A stretch of DNA of 64,000 nucleotides from Paenarthrobacter nitroguajacolicus (GTDB lineage: Bacteria; Actinomycetota; Actinomycetes; Actinomycetales; Micrococcaceae): NCBI RefSeq assembly GCF_007786235.1, contig NZ_VNFK01000017.1:1-64000 (forward strand), written 5' to 3'. Of this stretch, positions 17,524 through 25,270 are shown piece by piece. Numbering within the stretch: position 1 is the stretch's first letter; each line of letters opens with the position of its first letter. Position numbers and translations under genes: made by a program. The notes under the pieces are model-generated. The model was not told the DNA's origin, ran no database searches, and saw nothing but the letters and a program-made list of their open reading frames with translations.

Positions 17524-18521
17524 TGGAGCCTCACTCGGGGATCGATGGCGGCGTAGGCGAGGTCCACGGCGACGTTCGCAACGATGACGAAGAACGCGGC
17601 CAGCATGGTGATGGCCATGGTGACTGGAAGGTCGCCGGAGATGGCGGCGTGCACTGCCGTGAAGCCCAGGCCCGGGACGGAGAAGATCTGCTCGGTGAGG
17701 ACCGCGCCGCCGAGCAGCAGGCCGATGTCCATTCCGAGCATGGTGACAACCGGGGTGATGCCCGCACGGACGCCGTGCTTGAACGTGACCGTCCGGGGTG
17801 CCAGGCCTTTCGCACGTGCGGTCCTGATGAAGTCCTCGCCAAAGGTTTCAATCATGTTGGTTCGGGTGACACGGATATAGGAGGCGCTGAACAGGACAGC
17901 CAAGGCGATCCATGGCAACAGGTAGTTGGCCACCCAGGCTCCCGGGCCCTGTGGTCCGAAGGGGCTATTGATTTCGTTGGTGGTGAACGGCAGAAGATGC
18001 AGCTGGTTGACGAACAGGAGCAGCAGGAACAAGCCGGTGACCGGGATGGGAAGTGAGACGCCCACCGAAGCCGCACCCACGATGAACTTGTCCACCGGCG
18101 TTCCTTTGCGAAGGGCGGCCAGCAGCCCCAGCCCGACGCCGGTGATGGTCCACAGGACCAGTGCGCCGATGGCCATGGAGAAGGTGTAGGGGAGCGAGCG
18201 GCCGATGATGTCGGCAACGTTCTCATTGGTTTGGAACGACTTGCCGAGGCAGGGCCATTCACAGAGCGTCTGGGCTCCCGGAGCGCCGATCATGCGCGAA
18301 GAGAAGAATCCCCGGATGTAGTCGATGTACTGCACCAGGAAGGGCTGGTCCATGCCCAGCGCTACACGTGCCTCCGCCACGCGTTCGGGAGTGCACTCCT
18401 GACCGCAGGCGGCGGCAGCGGGATCGGACGGACCAAGCTGGAAGAGCGTGAAAGTAATGAAACTGACCGCGGCGAGAAGCAGGACCAGCGATCCGGTTCG
18501 GCGAAGAATGAAAGTCATCAT
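17520..18521 (-). CDS. Opp/Dpp-type ABC transporter permease (B subunit)
   Basis: A 333-residue membrane permease with the N-terminal FILRRTGSLVLLLAAVSFI helix of DppB/OppB proteins, about six membrane segments, and the EAA-type loop DFIRTARAKGLAPRTV near residues 235-250. An expanded Cys-containing loop (CGQECTPERV and CEWPCLGKSF, residues 39-95) is a little unusual and extracytoplasmic. It follows the binding protein gene after an 81-bp gap containing a stem-loop. Confidence 0.9.
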   Translation of the reverse strand: MMTFILRRTGSLVLLLAAVSFITFTLFQLGPSDPAAAACGQECTPERVAEARVALGMDQPFLVQYIDYIRGFFSSRMIGAPGAQTLCEWPCLGKSFQTNENVADIIGRSLPYTFSMAIGALVLWTITGVGLGLLAALRKGTPVDKFIVGAASVGVSLPIPVTGLFLLLLFVNQLHLLPFTTNEINSPFGPQGPGAWVANYLLPWIALAVLFSASYIRVTRTNMIETFGEDFIRTARAKGLAPRTVTFKHGVRAGITPVVTMLGMDIGLLLGGAVLTEQIFSVPGLGFTAVHAAISGDLPVTMAITMLAAFFVIVANVAVDLAYAAIDPRVRLQ

Positions 18522-18531
18522 GGTGGTGGTT

Positions 18532-18561
18532 GCGGGCCGCCCGCCGGGGCAGGCGGCCCGC
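18532..18561 (-). promoter_or_regulatory. intercistronic stem-loop after the binding-protein gene
   Basis: Perfect 10-bp arms (gcgggccgcc / ggcggcccgc) with a 10-nt loop lie between the oppA-like and oppB-like genes. The position is the same as in the two sugar transporter operons of this window, suggesting differential expression of the binding protein. Confidence 0.65.
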
Positions 18562-18602
18562 TTCTCCTTCTGGACTATGCCCGAATAGTTTTCGAAGCCC
18601 GG

Positions 18603-20327
18603 TTATTGCTCGACGCCGACGATCGAGAGGTCGATGCCGCCGAAGAAGTAGCCCACCTGGGCATTGCGGACGTTGGAACCCACCACGCTGTTGGTGTGGC
18701 TGCGGATGAGCGGGACGATCGGGTAGGTCTTCAAGGCTGAGCCGAAGGCTTCGGACCACTTCTTGCCGAGTTCCTCCGAGGTTCCGTCCGTGTTGCGCAA
18801 ATCGAACATGGCCTTGGAGACTACGGGGTCGAAGTAACGGGAGGTGTTGGAGAAGCCGTAGCTGGTGCCGTCGTTGTTCGGTCCCAGCAGGGGATCAGCG
18901 GACGTGCGGATCGATGCCGGGTCAGCGCCACCGCACCAGCCGGAGCGGCCCATGTCCGGGAGCTGTTCGCTGGCGAGGATCGAGTAGTAGTTCGGGGCAG
19001 GAATCGGAACCAGCTCCACCTCGATGCCCAAGGCTTTGAGGTTTTGCTGGACCACGGTGCCCGTGTTCTTGAAGGCGTCCCTGTTGTTGGCGTAGCCGTA
19101 CGTCAGGGTCTTGGGGTAGTCCTTGCCTTCCAGGAGCTTCTTGGCTTCCTCGAGCTTGGGCTTGCCTGCGGGGTCCAGCTCCAGCTCCGTTTCCACGTAG
19201 CCGCGCATCTTGGAGTTCAGTGGGCTCTGGGTGATCTCGCCGAAGCGGCGTCCGCCGTACTGCACCAGGATGGACTGGCGGTCCAGGGCCAAGGCGATCG
19301 CCTTGCGGACATCCGGGTCAGTGATCTTCTGCGTGTTCAGGCTCAGGACGTCGTTGCAGCCCAGCAGGCCGGACGCTACGCGATCCTTCACCTTGGCGTC
19401 GGCAAGCTTGGCGGAGTCGGAAGTTTGCAGGGCGCCATTGGAGTCGAGCGTGATGGCGTTGGGGTCCGAGTCGGCAAGCAACTGCTGGCTGATGGTGGCT
19501 TGCGAGGTGGACAGAGAGAAGCTGAAGGTGTCCGGCAGGGCGGAGCGGTTGGGGTCGGTGGCGGGATCCCAATGCGGGTTGCGGACCAACTTGAGGGACT
19601 TGCCGCGGTTGTAGGACTCCACCATGTAGGGGCCCGAGGAGACGGGGTGGTTGGTGTAATCCAGCTTGGTGTCCTTGGCTTTGGGGACCGGCGCCGTGTT
19701 GGAGCGGGACGCCAACGCAGGGAATTCCGCGAAGGGCTTCTTCAGGTGGAAAACCACCGTGCGCTCATCGGGCGTTTCAACGGCCTGAAGCACGGCGGCA
19801 GGATCCTTGTACGGCCCCTTGTACCCGCCGGCGTCGAGCGCTGCATTTAGTTCCTGCGGCGCCTGGGTGAAGACGTCCTGCGCGAAAGTACGCTCCACGC
19901 CGTACTTGATGTCGGCAGAGGTGATGGGTGTGCCGTCCTCGAACTTCACGCCGTCCTTGAGGGTGAACGTCCAGCTGAGGCCGTCATCGGAGACCTTGCC
20001 CGTGTCCGTGGCGAGGTCCGGGACCACTGTGGGAGGCTGGCCGGCGGTTTCCTTGGCCATGGTCAGCGTGCGGTAGTACAGCTGGCCGACGTTGGCCGTC
20101 TGGACGTAATTGCTGTTCCCGGGATCGAGGGTCTGGAAGTCCGAAGACATCAGGACGTTGATGTTTCCGCCCTTGGCGTTGAAGCCGGACTTGACCACGT
20201 TGGGGGCAAGCTCGGTGACCGACTCGGCAGGCTTGGAACTGCTGGGCTGGTTCTGGCCTGCGCCGCAGCCGGTGGCTGCCATGGCGATCAACACGGAAAG
20301 AGCCAGGGCTCTTGCGGGGGTTTTCAT
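18603..20327 (-). CDS. Opp/Dpp-type ABC transporter substrate-binding lipoprotein (A subunit)
   Basis: A 574-residue family 5 extracellular solute-binding protein. The signal peptide ends with a lipobox (MAATGC, Cys21). Family features include TLTMAKETAGQPPTVVPDLAT, WTFTLKDGVKFEDGTPITSADI (motif region about 115-140) and DPDVRKAIALALDRQSI. It captures the substrate for the BCDF importer, which could be a peptide, opine or other N-rich small molecule. The final gene of the operon is an N-heterocycle-type amidohydrolase, so a non-peptide ligand is plausible. Confidence 0.9.
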   Translation of the reverse strand: MKTPARALALSVLIAMAATGCGAGQNQPSSSKPAESVTELAPNVVKSGFNAKGGNINVLMSSDFQTLDPGNSNYVQTANVGQLYYRTLTMAKETAGQPPTVVPDLATDTGKVSDDGLSWTFTLKDGVKFEDGTPITSADIKYGVERTFAQDVFTQAPQELNAALDAGGYKGPYKDPAAVLQAVETPDERTVVFHLKKPFAEFPALASRSNTAPVPKAKDTKLDYTNHPVSSGPYMVESYNRGKSLKLVRNPHWDPATDPNRSALPDTFSFSLSTSQATISQQLLADSDPNAITLDSNGALQTSDSAKLADAKVKDRVASGLLGCNDVLSLNTQKITDPDVRKAIALALDRQSILVQYGGRRFGEITQSPLNSKMRGYVETELELDPAGKPKLEEAKKLLEGKDYPKTLTYGYANNRDAFKNTGTVVQQNLKALGIEVELVPIPAPNYYSILASEQLPDMGRSGWCGGADPASIRTSADPLLGPNNDGTSYGFSNTSRYFDPVVSKAMFDLRNTDGTSEELGKKWSEAFGSALKTYPIVPLIRSHTNSVVGSNVRNAQVGYFFGGIDLSIVGVEQ

Positions 20328-20394
20328 GATGCTCCTTGTGAGGGGTGGAGGGCGATGCGCGGAATGGTACGGAATTTGTCAGCGGGATTTTTTG

Positions 20395-21447
20395 TCAGCG
20401 GGAGGACTTGGGGTCAAGCGCATCCCGGACGGCGTCGCCCAGGAGGTTGAAGGCCAGCACGGTGATGATGAGCATGAGGCCGGGGACAGCCAGGAACCAC
20501 GGATCACTGAGGTACCAGTTGCCGGACTGGGCAGCGTTGAGCATCTGTCCCCACGACGGTGTGGGGTCCTTGACGCCGACGCCAAGGAAGGACAACGCTG
20601 CTTCCGCTGAGATGTTGGTGGGGATCAGCATGGTGGCATACACCAGGACGACGCCCATGACGTTGGGGATGATCTGCCGGAACAGGACGCTGAGGTGCGA
20701 GGCGCCGAAGGACCGGGCCGCTTCAACGAATTCGCGCTCGCGGAGGCTCAGCACCTGGCCGCGGACGATGCGTGCGAGGTAGGCCCAGCCGAAGAAGCCC
20801 AGGATGATCACCAGCGAGGCCATGGGCAGGAAGCTGCCCTCACCCAGCGGGGTATCCCGGAGCCTTGACTGCAGGATGGGCGTCAGGGAGAGCACCAGGA
20901 GGAGGTGCGGGAACGCGAGGAACAGGTCCATGATCCGGCTGATGATGGCATCGGTCTTGCCACCGAAGTAGCCGGCGGCTGCGCCGAGTACCGTCCCGAG
21001 GACCACGGAGACTGCTGTGGAAAGCAGGGCAATGGTGAGGGAAACCTGGCCGCCATGGGCGAGCCGCGCGAAGAGATCCCGCCCCAGTCCGGGCTCTACC
21101 CCCAACCAATGCTGCGCCGAGGGGTACATGTAGCCGGGGAGGGGCAGCCCGGGTGTTTGGAAGTCGTCCAGAACCTCGGGGCTGGTGTTGGACGTGTAGG
21201 GGTCGTTGCCGGACATGGCGCTGAGCACTGGGGCCAGGATGGCGAACAGCAGGATGGCCACCACGACACACAGGCTGAGGAGCGCCACCTTGCTGCGCCG
21301 GATCCTCATCCACGCGGTGGCGAGCAGAGAGCGCGCCTCGGCCGGCGCGGCCACTTTGTTCTCAGGCGTCATTGCCGGAGGGGGCGGGGGGCTGCCGGTG
21401 TTTGGTTCGACGGACTGTAACTGGGTCAACGGTTCTGCTCGTTTCAT
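20395..21447 (-). CDS. Opp/Dpp-type ABC transporter permease (C subunit)
   Basis: A 350-residue membrane permease of the DppC/OppC type. After a Pro-rich N-terminus there is the AWMRIRRSKVALLSLCVVV first helix, a periplasmic loop (HWLGVEPGLGRDLFARLAHG, the conserved LGTDxxGRD-like segment) and the EAA loop EFVEAARSFGASHLSVLF. The ATG at 21447 is chosen because the longer frame to 21984 runs antisense through the divergent amidohydrolase. First gene of the C-A-B-D-F-hydrolase operon; a C subunit at the head is an uncommon order. Confidence 0.9.
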   Translation of the reverse strand: MKRAEPLTQLQSVEPNTGSPPPPPAMTPENKVAAPAEARSLLATAWMRIRRSKVALLSLCVVVAILLFAILAPVLSAMSGNDPYTSNTSPEVLDDFQTPGLPLPGYMYPSAQHWLGVEPGLGRDLFARLAHGGQVSLTIALLSTAVSVVLGTVLGAAAGYFGGKTDAIISRIMDLFLAFPHLLLVLSLTPILQSRLRDTPLGEGSFLPMASLVIILGFFGWAYLARIVRGQVLSLREREFVEAARSFGASHLSVLFRQIIPNVMGVVLVYATMLIPTNISAEAALSFLGVGVKDPTPSWGQMLNAAQSGNWYLSDPWFLAVPGLMLIITVLAFNLLGDAVRDALDPKSSR

Positions 21448-21471
21448 GATCAGGAGCTGGCTCCGGAGTTC

Positions 21472-21483
21472 TTGTATACCAAA
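21472..21483. promoter_or_regulatory. GntR-type half-conserved operator near oppC
   Basis: TTGTATACCAAA shares the GTATACCAA core of the perfect palindrome at 11817-11828. It lies 25 bp upstream of the oppC start, within the 141-bp divergent promoter region. Confidence 0.6.
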
Positions 21484-21503
21484 ATAGATTAGAGCAGGAT
21501 CGA

Positions 21504-21519
21504 TGCGATGTAAATCACA
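21504..21519. promoter_or_regulatory. CRP/GlxR-type site in the oppC/amidohydrolase promoter region
   Basis: TGCGATGTAAATCACA fits the GlxR pattern TGTGANNTANNTCACA with a single mismatch and includes the central TA. It lies between the two GntR-type motifs of the divergent region. This suggests both operons respond to cAMP-linked carbon status. Confidence 0.55.
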
Positions 21520-21533
21520 AATAATGTACTGTT

Positions 21534-21543
21534 TGGAATACCA
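21534..21543. promoter_or_regulatory. GntR-type operator near the TrzN-like gene
   Basis: TGGAATACCA differs by one base from the TGGTATACCA core seen before the MFS gene. It lies 45 bp before the amidohydrolase start. With the site at 21472 it could give GntR control over both divergent transcripts. Confidence 0.6.
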
Positions 21544-21588
21544 GAGAGTAATACGAGCTGTCCCTGCGGACAGGAAACAGGAGTCGCC

Positions 21589-23055
21589 GTGCCCACCAAG
21601 GTCACCGCCCGCTACGTGCTGGGCCATCACGACGGACACCACGTGCTGCTGGAAAACGCGTGCGTTGTCTACAGCGGCCACACCATCGACTACGTGGGCC
21701 ACCAGTACGAAGGTCCGGTGGACGAGGAACGTCACGTGGGCGACGCCGTACTGATGCCGGGCCTGATCGACCTCGATGCCCTCACCGACATTGACCACCT
21801 CATTCTGGATAGCTGGGCCGGCGCTGAGCAGGCCAAAGGCCACCAATGGTCCGAGGACTACTTCCGGAACCGCCGCGCGGACGTCTTTACCGCCGAGGAA
21901 CGCCAGCAGATCCGTGAGTACGCCCTGATCCAACTTGTCCTGCATGGCATCACCACCTACATGCCCATCGCCTCCGAGGTGCACTCCGAATGGGCAGAAC
22001 CCTTCGAGGAACTGGTGGGCATGGCGGAGACCAGTCGGCGGCTGGGCCTGCGCGGCTACCTCGGTCCGGCCTACCGCTCAGGCGTGAACGTCGTGTTGCA
22101 GGACGGCGAGCGTTCGGTGATGTTCGACGACGGCCGCGGCCGTGAGGGTCTGGCCGACGCCTTGCGCTTCATTGACCATGCGACGGACCTCGACGATCCC
22201 CTGATCAGCGGCGTCCTGCTCCCGTGCCGGATCGAGACGCTGGACATCGAGCTGCTCAAAGCCACCGCAGCAGCCTCCAACGAGCGGGACGTGCTGGTAC
22301 GCCTGCACTCGTTGCAGGGACTCGTGGAGCGGCAGCTCATCCTGGACTGGCACGGCGTGACACCCCTGGAACTCCTGGACCAGGTGGGCCTCCTCAACGA
22401 GCGGCTCCTGATTCCCCATGCCACCTACACGGACAGGAACCCTGCCGTGCATGGCGAGGACCGCGGCGACCTCGCGCGGTTGGCGGACAGCGGCGCCAGC
22501 ATCATCCACTGCCCCCTGACCTCCATGCGCTACGGCAGCACACTGGATTCCTTTACCGCGTACAAGAATGCGGGCATCAACATTTCCTTGGGCACGGACT
22601 CGTTCCCGCCGGACCTCATCCGGGGCATCGATGCTGGAGTGCAGCTCGCCAAGATCCTCGCCGGGACCAACGACGCCGGTGATGTTGCCGGATACTTCGA
22701 CGCCGCTACGCTGGGCGGTGCCCAGGCTTTGAGGCGCCCGGACCTCGGCCGGCTTGAGCCAGGCGCCCAGGCCGACCTGGTGGCGTTCTCCTTGGGAGAC
22801 TTCCGCGACGGCGTCCACGAGGACCCGCTGCGGACCCTGCTTCTGAACGGATCAGCGCGCCAAACGGTGCTGTCCGTCGTGGCGGGCCGGACCATCATGG
22901 CCGACGGCGTGATCGACGGCGTCGACCTCGGATATTGGCGGTCCAAGGGCCAGGAATTGTTCGACAAGATGCGTCGCGCCTACAGTGCCCGTGACATCAA
23001 GAACCGTCCTGCCGATGAGCTGTTTCCTCCCGTGTATGCTCGGTTGGAACGCTGA
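21589..23055 (+). CDS. TrzN/SsnA-like amidohydrolase with altered metal motif
   Basis: A 488-residue protein of the chlorohydrolase/ATZ-TRZ-like amidohydrolase group. His240 (RLHSLQGLVE), His277 (IPHATYTD) and Asp337 (LGTDSFPPDL) sit where metal and catalytic ligands belong. The usual HxH after PGLI is replaced by DLDALTD (residues 61-67). The C-terminal LEPGAQADLVAFSLG is standard for the family. The GTG start at 21589 follows GGAG. It is co-directional with the GntR gene 52 bp downstream and divergent from the Opp operon. Substrate unknown; a deaminase or hydrolase acting on an N-containing compound is likely. Confidence 0.8.
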   Translation: MPTKVTARYVLGHHDGHHVLLENACVVYSGHTIDYVGHQYEGPVDEERHVGDAVLMPGLIDLDALTDIDHLILDSWAGAEQAKGHQWSEDYFRNRRADVFTAEERQQIREYALIQLVLHGITTYMPIASEVHSEWAEPFEELVGMAETSRRLGLRGYLGPAYRSGVNVVLQDGERSVMFDDGRGREGLADALRFIDHATDLDDPLISGVLLPCRIETLDIELLKATAAASNERDVLVRLHSLQGLVERQLILDWHGVTPLELLDQVGLLNERLLIPHATYTDRNPAVHGEDRGDLARLADSGASIIHCPLTSMRYGSTLDSFTAYKNAGINISLGTDSFPPDLIRGIDAGVQLAKILAGTNDAGDVAGYFDAATLGGAQALRRPDLGRLEPGAQADLVAFSLGDFRDGVHEDPLRTLLLNGSARQTVLSVVAGRTIMADGVIDGVDLGYWRSKGQELFDKMRRAYSARDIKNRPADELFPPVYARLER

Positions 23056-23107
23056 CCGGCGCCTCCCGGCGATGGGAGCGCACGCAGGGATGAAGGGAAG
23101 TTCCACA

Positions 23108-23791
23108 GTGGCTGAGGCAGTGCCGGAGACCGGGAATGGCCGCGATGACGAGGCCCGCGCGGACAACGTCTACCAACTGGTGTTGGAGGGCATAGTCACG
23201 GGCAAGTACGCCCAAGGCATGCGGCTGCGTGAACGGGAACTTTCCGAGGTTTACAACGTCTCCCGCATCCCCGTCCGGGAAGCCATCCAGAGGCTGGAGC
23301 AGGACGGCTTCGTGGCCACCTTCCCGCGGCGCGGTGCCGTGGTGAGGCAACTGACATTGACCGACGTCAACGAACTCTTCGACGTCCGGCTCTGCTTGGA
23401 GACTTTCGCCGCAAGGATGGCCGCCACCCGTGTGGCCGAAGGGAGCGACGGCGGCAGGCTGGCGGAACTCATGGAGGCCTCCAAGGCTGCCATCGATGAC
23501 GAACGCACTGAGGATGTCGCCCTGATCAGCGCCGAACTTCACGCCGAGATCGTGCGCCTTTCCGGCAACAGACTGTTGATCGAATCCGTGAAGCCGCTGT
23601 TCGGGCGGATGCGCTGGATCTTCGGACTGGCCCACAACCGCAGCAACGAACTCCAGCGCGACGAGCATACGGAACTGTGCAACGCGATCCTGAAGGGCCG
23701 TCCGGACCTTGCCTACTCGCTGGCGTATTCACACATCGAGCTGGGCCGCGAGCCCGTGCTGAACGGGCTCGCGGAAACCCTGGAACCCTGA
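23108..23791 (+). CDS. GntR family regulator (FCD domain)
   Basis: A 227-residue regulator. The N-terminal winged helix has LRERELSEVYNVSRIPVREAI (recognition region, about residues 38-58, quoted in part) and FVATFPRRGAVV. The C-terminal FCD domain has the typical LFDVRLCLETFAAR and metal-binding His residues (LHAEIV, DEHTELCNAI). The GTG at 23108 follows GAAGGGA; an ATG at 23090 is possible. It follows the TrzN-like gene and is the best candidate to bind the GTATAC palindromes at 11817, 21472 and 21534, perhaps released by the pathway substrate. Confidence 0.87.
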   Translation: MAEAVPETGNGRDDEARADNVYQLVLEGIVTGKYAQGMRLRERELSEVYNVSRIPVREAIQRLEQDGFVATFPRRGAVVRQLTLTDVNELFDVRLCLETFAARMAATRVAEGSDGGRLAELMEASKAAIDDERTEDVALISAELHAEIVRLSGNRLLIESVKPLFGRMRWIFGLAHNRSNELQRDEHTELCNAILKGRPDLAYSLAYSHIELGREPVLNGLAETLEP

Positions 23792-23853
23792 GTTTTTGTC
23801 CAGATAACGCCCTTTAGGAGCCGTCTAAGGGGCGTTAGCTGTACAAAAACTCC
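23789..23853. terminator. bidirectional terminator
   Basis: A long interrupted inverted repeat: the outer arms agtttttgt / acaaaaact and inner arms taacgccc / gggcgtta surround a 15-nt loop region. It lies between the convergent GntR and DUF4032 genes. Confidence 0.85.
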
Positions 23854-23854
23854 A

Positions 23855-25270
23855 TTAATCGTCCGCGTCCGGGTACTCGTCCTCGTCGTCGTACCGGCCG
23901 GATTCCTCCACCTCCACCTCAAGGATCTTCAGCAGCTCGGTGTCCGGGTTCAGCATGATGGCGGCCTCGTCACGGCGGTGCTGCAGCACGGTGTCCAGGT
24001 AGGACTGCACCGTCTCCGCCAACGGGACGTACCTGTCCTGCTTCTGGCTCATGTACCAGCGGTGTTCCAGGACTTCGTGCACCACTTCCGCCGGCTCCAG
24101 TTTCCCGGCCAAGTGACGCGGGATGGAACGCACGATTGGCTCGAAGATCTGGCTGACCCAGATGTGCGCGCTGATTTCCTCGTCCAGGTCCGGGTTGTTG
24201 TCTGCCCGGAACTGGTCCATGTCGTTGAGGAGCCTGCGGGCCTGGTTCTCCTGGGCGTCCAGGCCGGTCAGGCGCAGCAATCGCCGCTGGTGGTGGCCGG
24301 CGTCCACCACCTTGGGCTGGAGCTGGATGGTGGAGCCGTCCGCCGTGGTCTTGATGGCGTATTCCTCCACGTCGAACCCGAGCTCGTTGAGGCGGCGGAT
24401 GCGGGCACCCACGCGCCAGCGTTCACCGAGTTCGAAGGATTCCTTCTCCGTGAGCTCAGTCCACAGCCTGCGGTAGCTGTCCATGATCAGCTCACTGGTG
24501 GCTACGGGATCCACCTTTTCCTCGATGAGCCCGCCGTCCAGAAGGTCCATCAGCTCGCCGGCGATGTTCACCCGGGCGATCTCGAGGTCGTATTCGCGCT
24601 GCCCCATGGACAGGTCCGGGTAGAGCTCGCCGGTTTCGGCGTCCACCAAGTAGGCGGCGAAGGCGCCGGCGTCACGGCGGAACAGGGTGTTGGACAGCGA
24701 GACATCGCCCCAGTAGAAGCCGATGAGGTGCAAGCGGACCAAGAGCAGCGCCTGCGCGTCAATGAGGCGCGTCAGGGTGTCCTTGCGGAGCATTTGCGAG
24801 AACAACGCCCGGTACGGCATGGAGAACTTCAGGTGCCGTGTGACCAGTACCGGGTTGAGCGGCCTGCCGTCCGCCGTGGTGCGTCCGGTAATGACAGCCA
24901 CTGGTTCCACGCAGGGAACGTCCAGCCGTGCCAGCTTCCGCAGCATGTGATACTCGTGGCGTGCAACGTGCTCGGACGTTTCCTTGATGGCAATGACCGA
25001 ACCGCCAAGGTGGGCGAAGCGCACGATGTGCCGGGAGATACCGCGGGGGAGCGCGGCAAGGTTTTCAGCCGGCCAGTCCTCCAAGGCGATGTGCCATGGC
25101 AAATCCAGCAACTCCGGATCCGCCGCAGCTGCGGTGATGTTCAGGGAACCGATGACGCTGGCGGGCGGCGTGGTGTCCTGTGCACTCGCAGCTTCAGTCC
25201 TGGGGAGCTTGCCGATCTGCCCGTAGTCGGTAGGTTCGTCGTGCCACTGGGCTTCGTTTTGCTCGCTCAT
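23855..25270 (-). CDS. DUF4032 protein with lipopolysaccharide-kinase-like domain
   Basis: A 471-residue cytoplasmic protein. The N-terminal half resembles the Kdo/WaaP or RIO-like kinase fold: SVIAIKETSEHVARHEYHML (Lys and Glu of the N-lobe), HLIGFYWGDVSLSNTLF (catalytic-loop Asp and Asn) and YLVDAETG (DFG-like). The C-terminal half is the DUF4032 region found mainly in actinobacteria. The role is unknown. Its ATG overlaps the GH20 stop by 4 bp (ATGA), so the two are translationally coupled. The C-terminus is strongly acidic. Confidence 0.8.
   Translation of the reverse strand: MSEQNEAQWHDEPTDYGQIGKLPRTEAASAQDTTPPASVIGSLNITAAAADPELLDLPWHIALEDWPAENLAALPRGISRHIVRFAHLGGSVIAIKETSEHVARHEYHMLRKLARLDVPCVEPVAVITGRTTADGRPLNPVLVTRHLKFSMPYRALFSQMLRKDTLTRLIDAQALLLVRLHLIGFYWGDVSLSNTLFRRDAGAFAAYLVDAETGELYPDLSMGQREYDLEIARVNIAGELMDLLDGGLIEEKVDPVATSELIMDSYRRLWTELTEKESFELGERWRVGARIRRLNELGFDVEEYAIKTTADGSTIQLQPKVVDAGHHQRRLLRLTGLDAQENQARRLLNDMDQFRADNNPDLDEEISAHIWVSQIFEPIVRSIPRHLAGKLEPAEVVHEVLEHRWYMSQKQDRYVPLAETVQSYLDTVLQHRRDEAAIMLNPDTELLKILEVEVEESGRYDDEDEYPDADD

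Noticed and set aside
20395..21984. Long form of the oppC gene starting at 21984
   Set aside because: The extra 179 codons are antisense to the TrzN-like gene and cross the promoter region; the ATG at 21447 starts the real protein.
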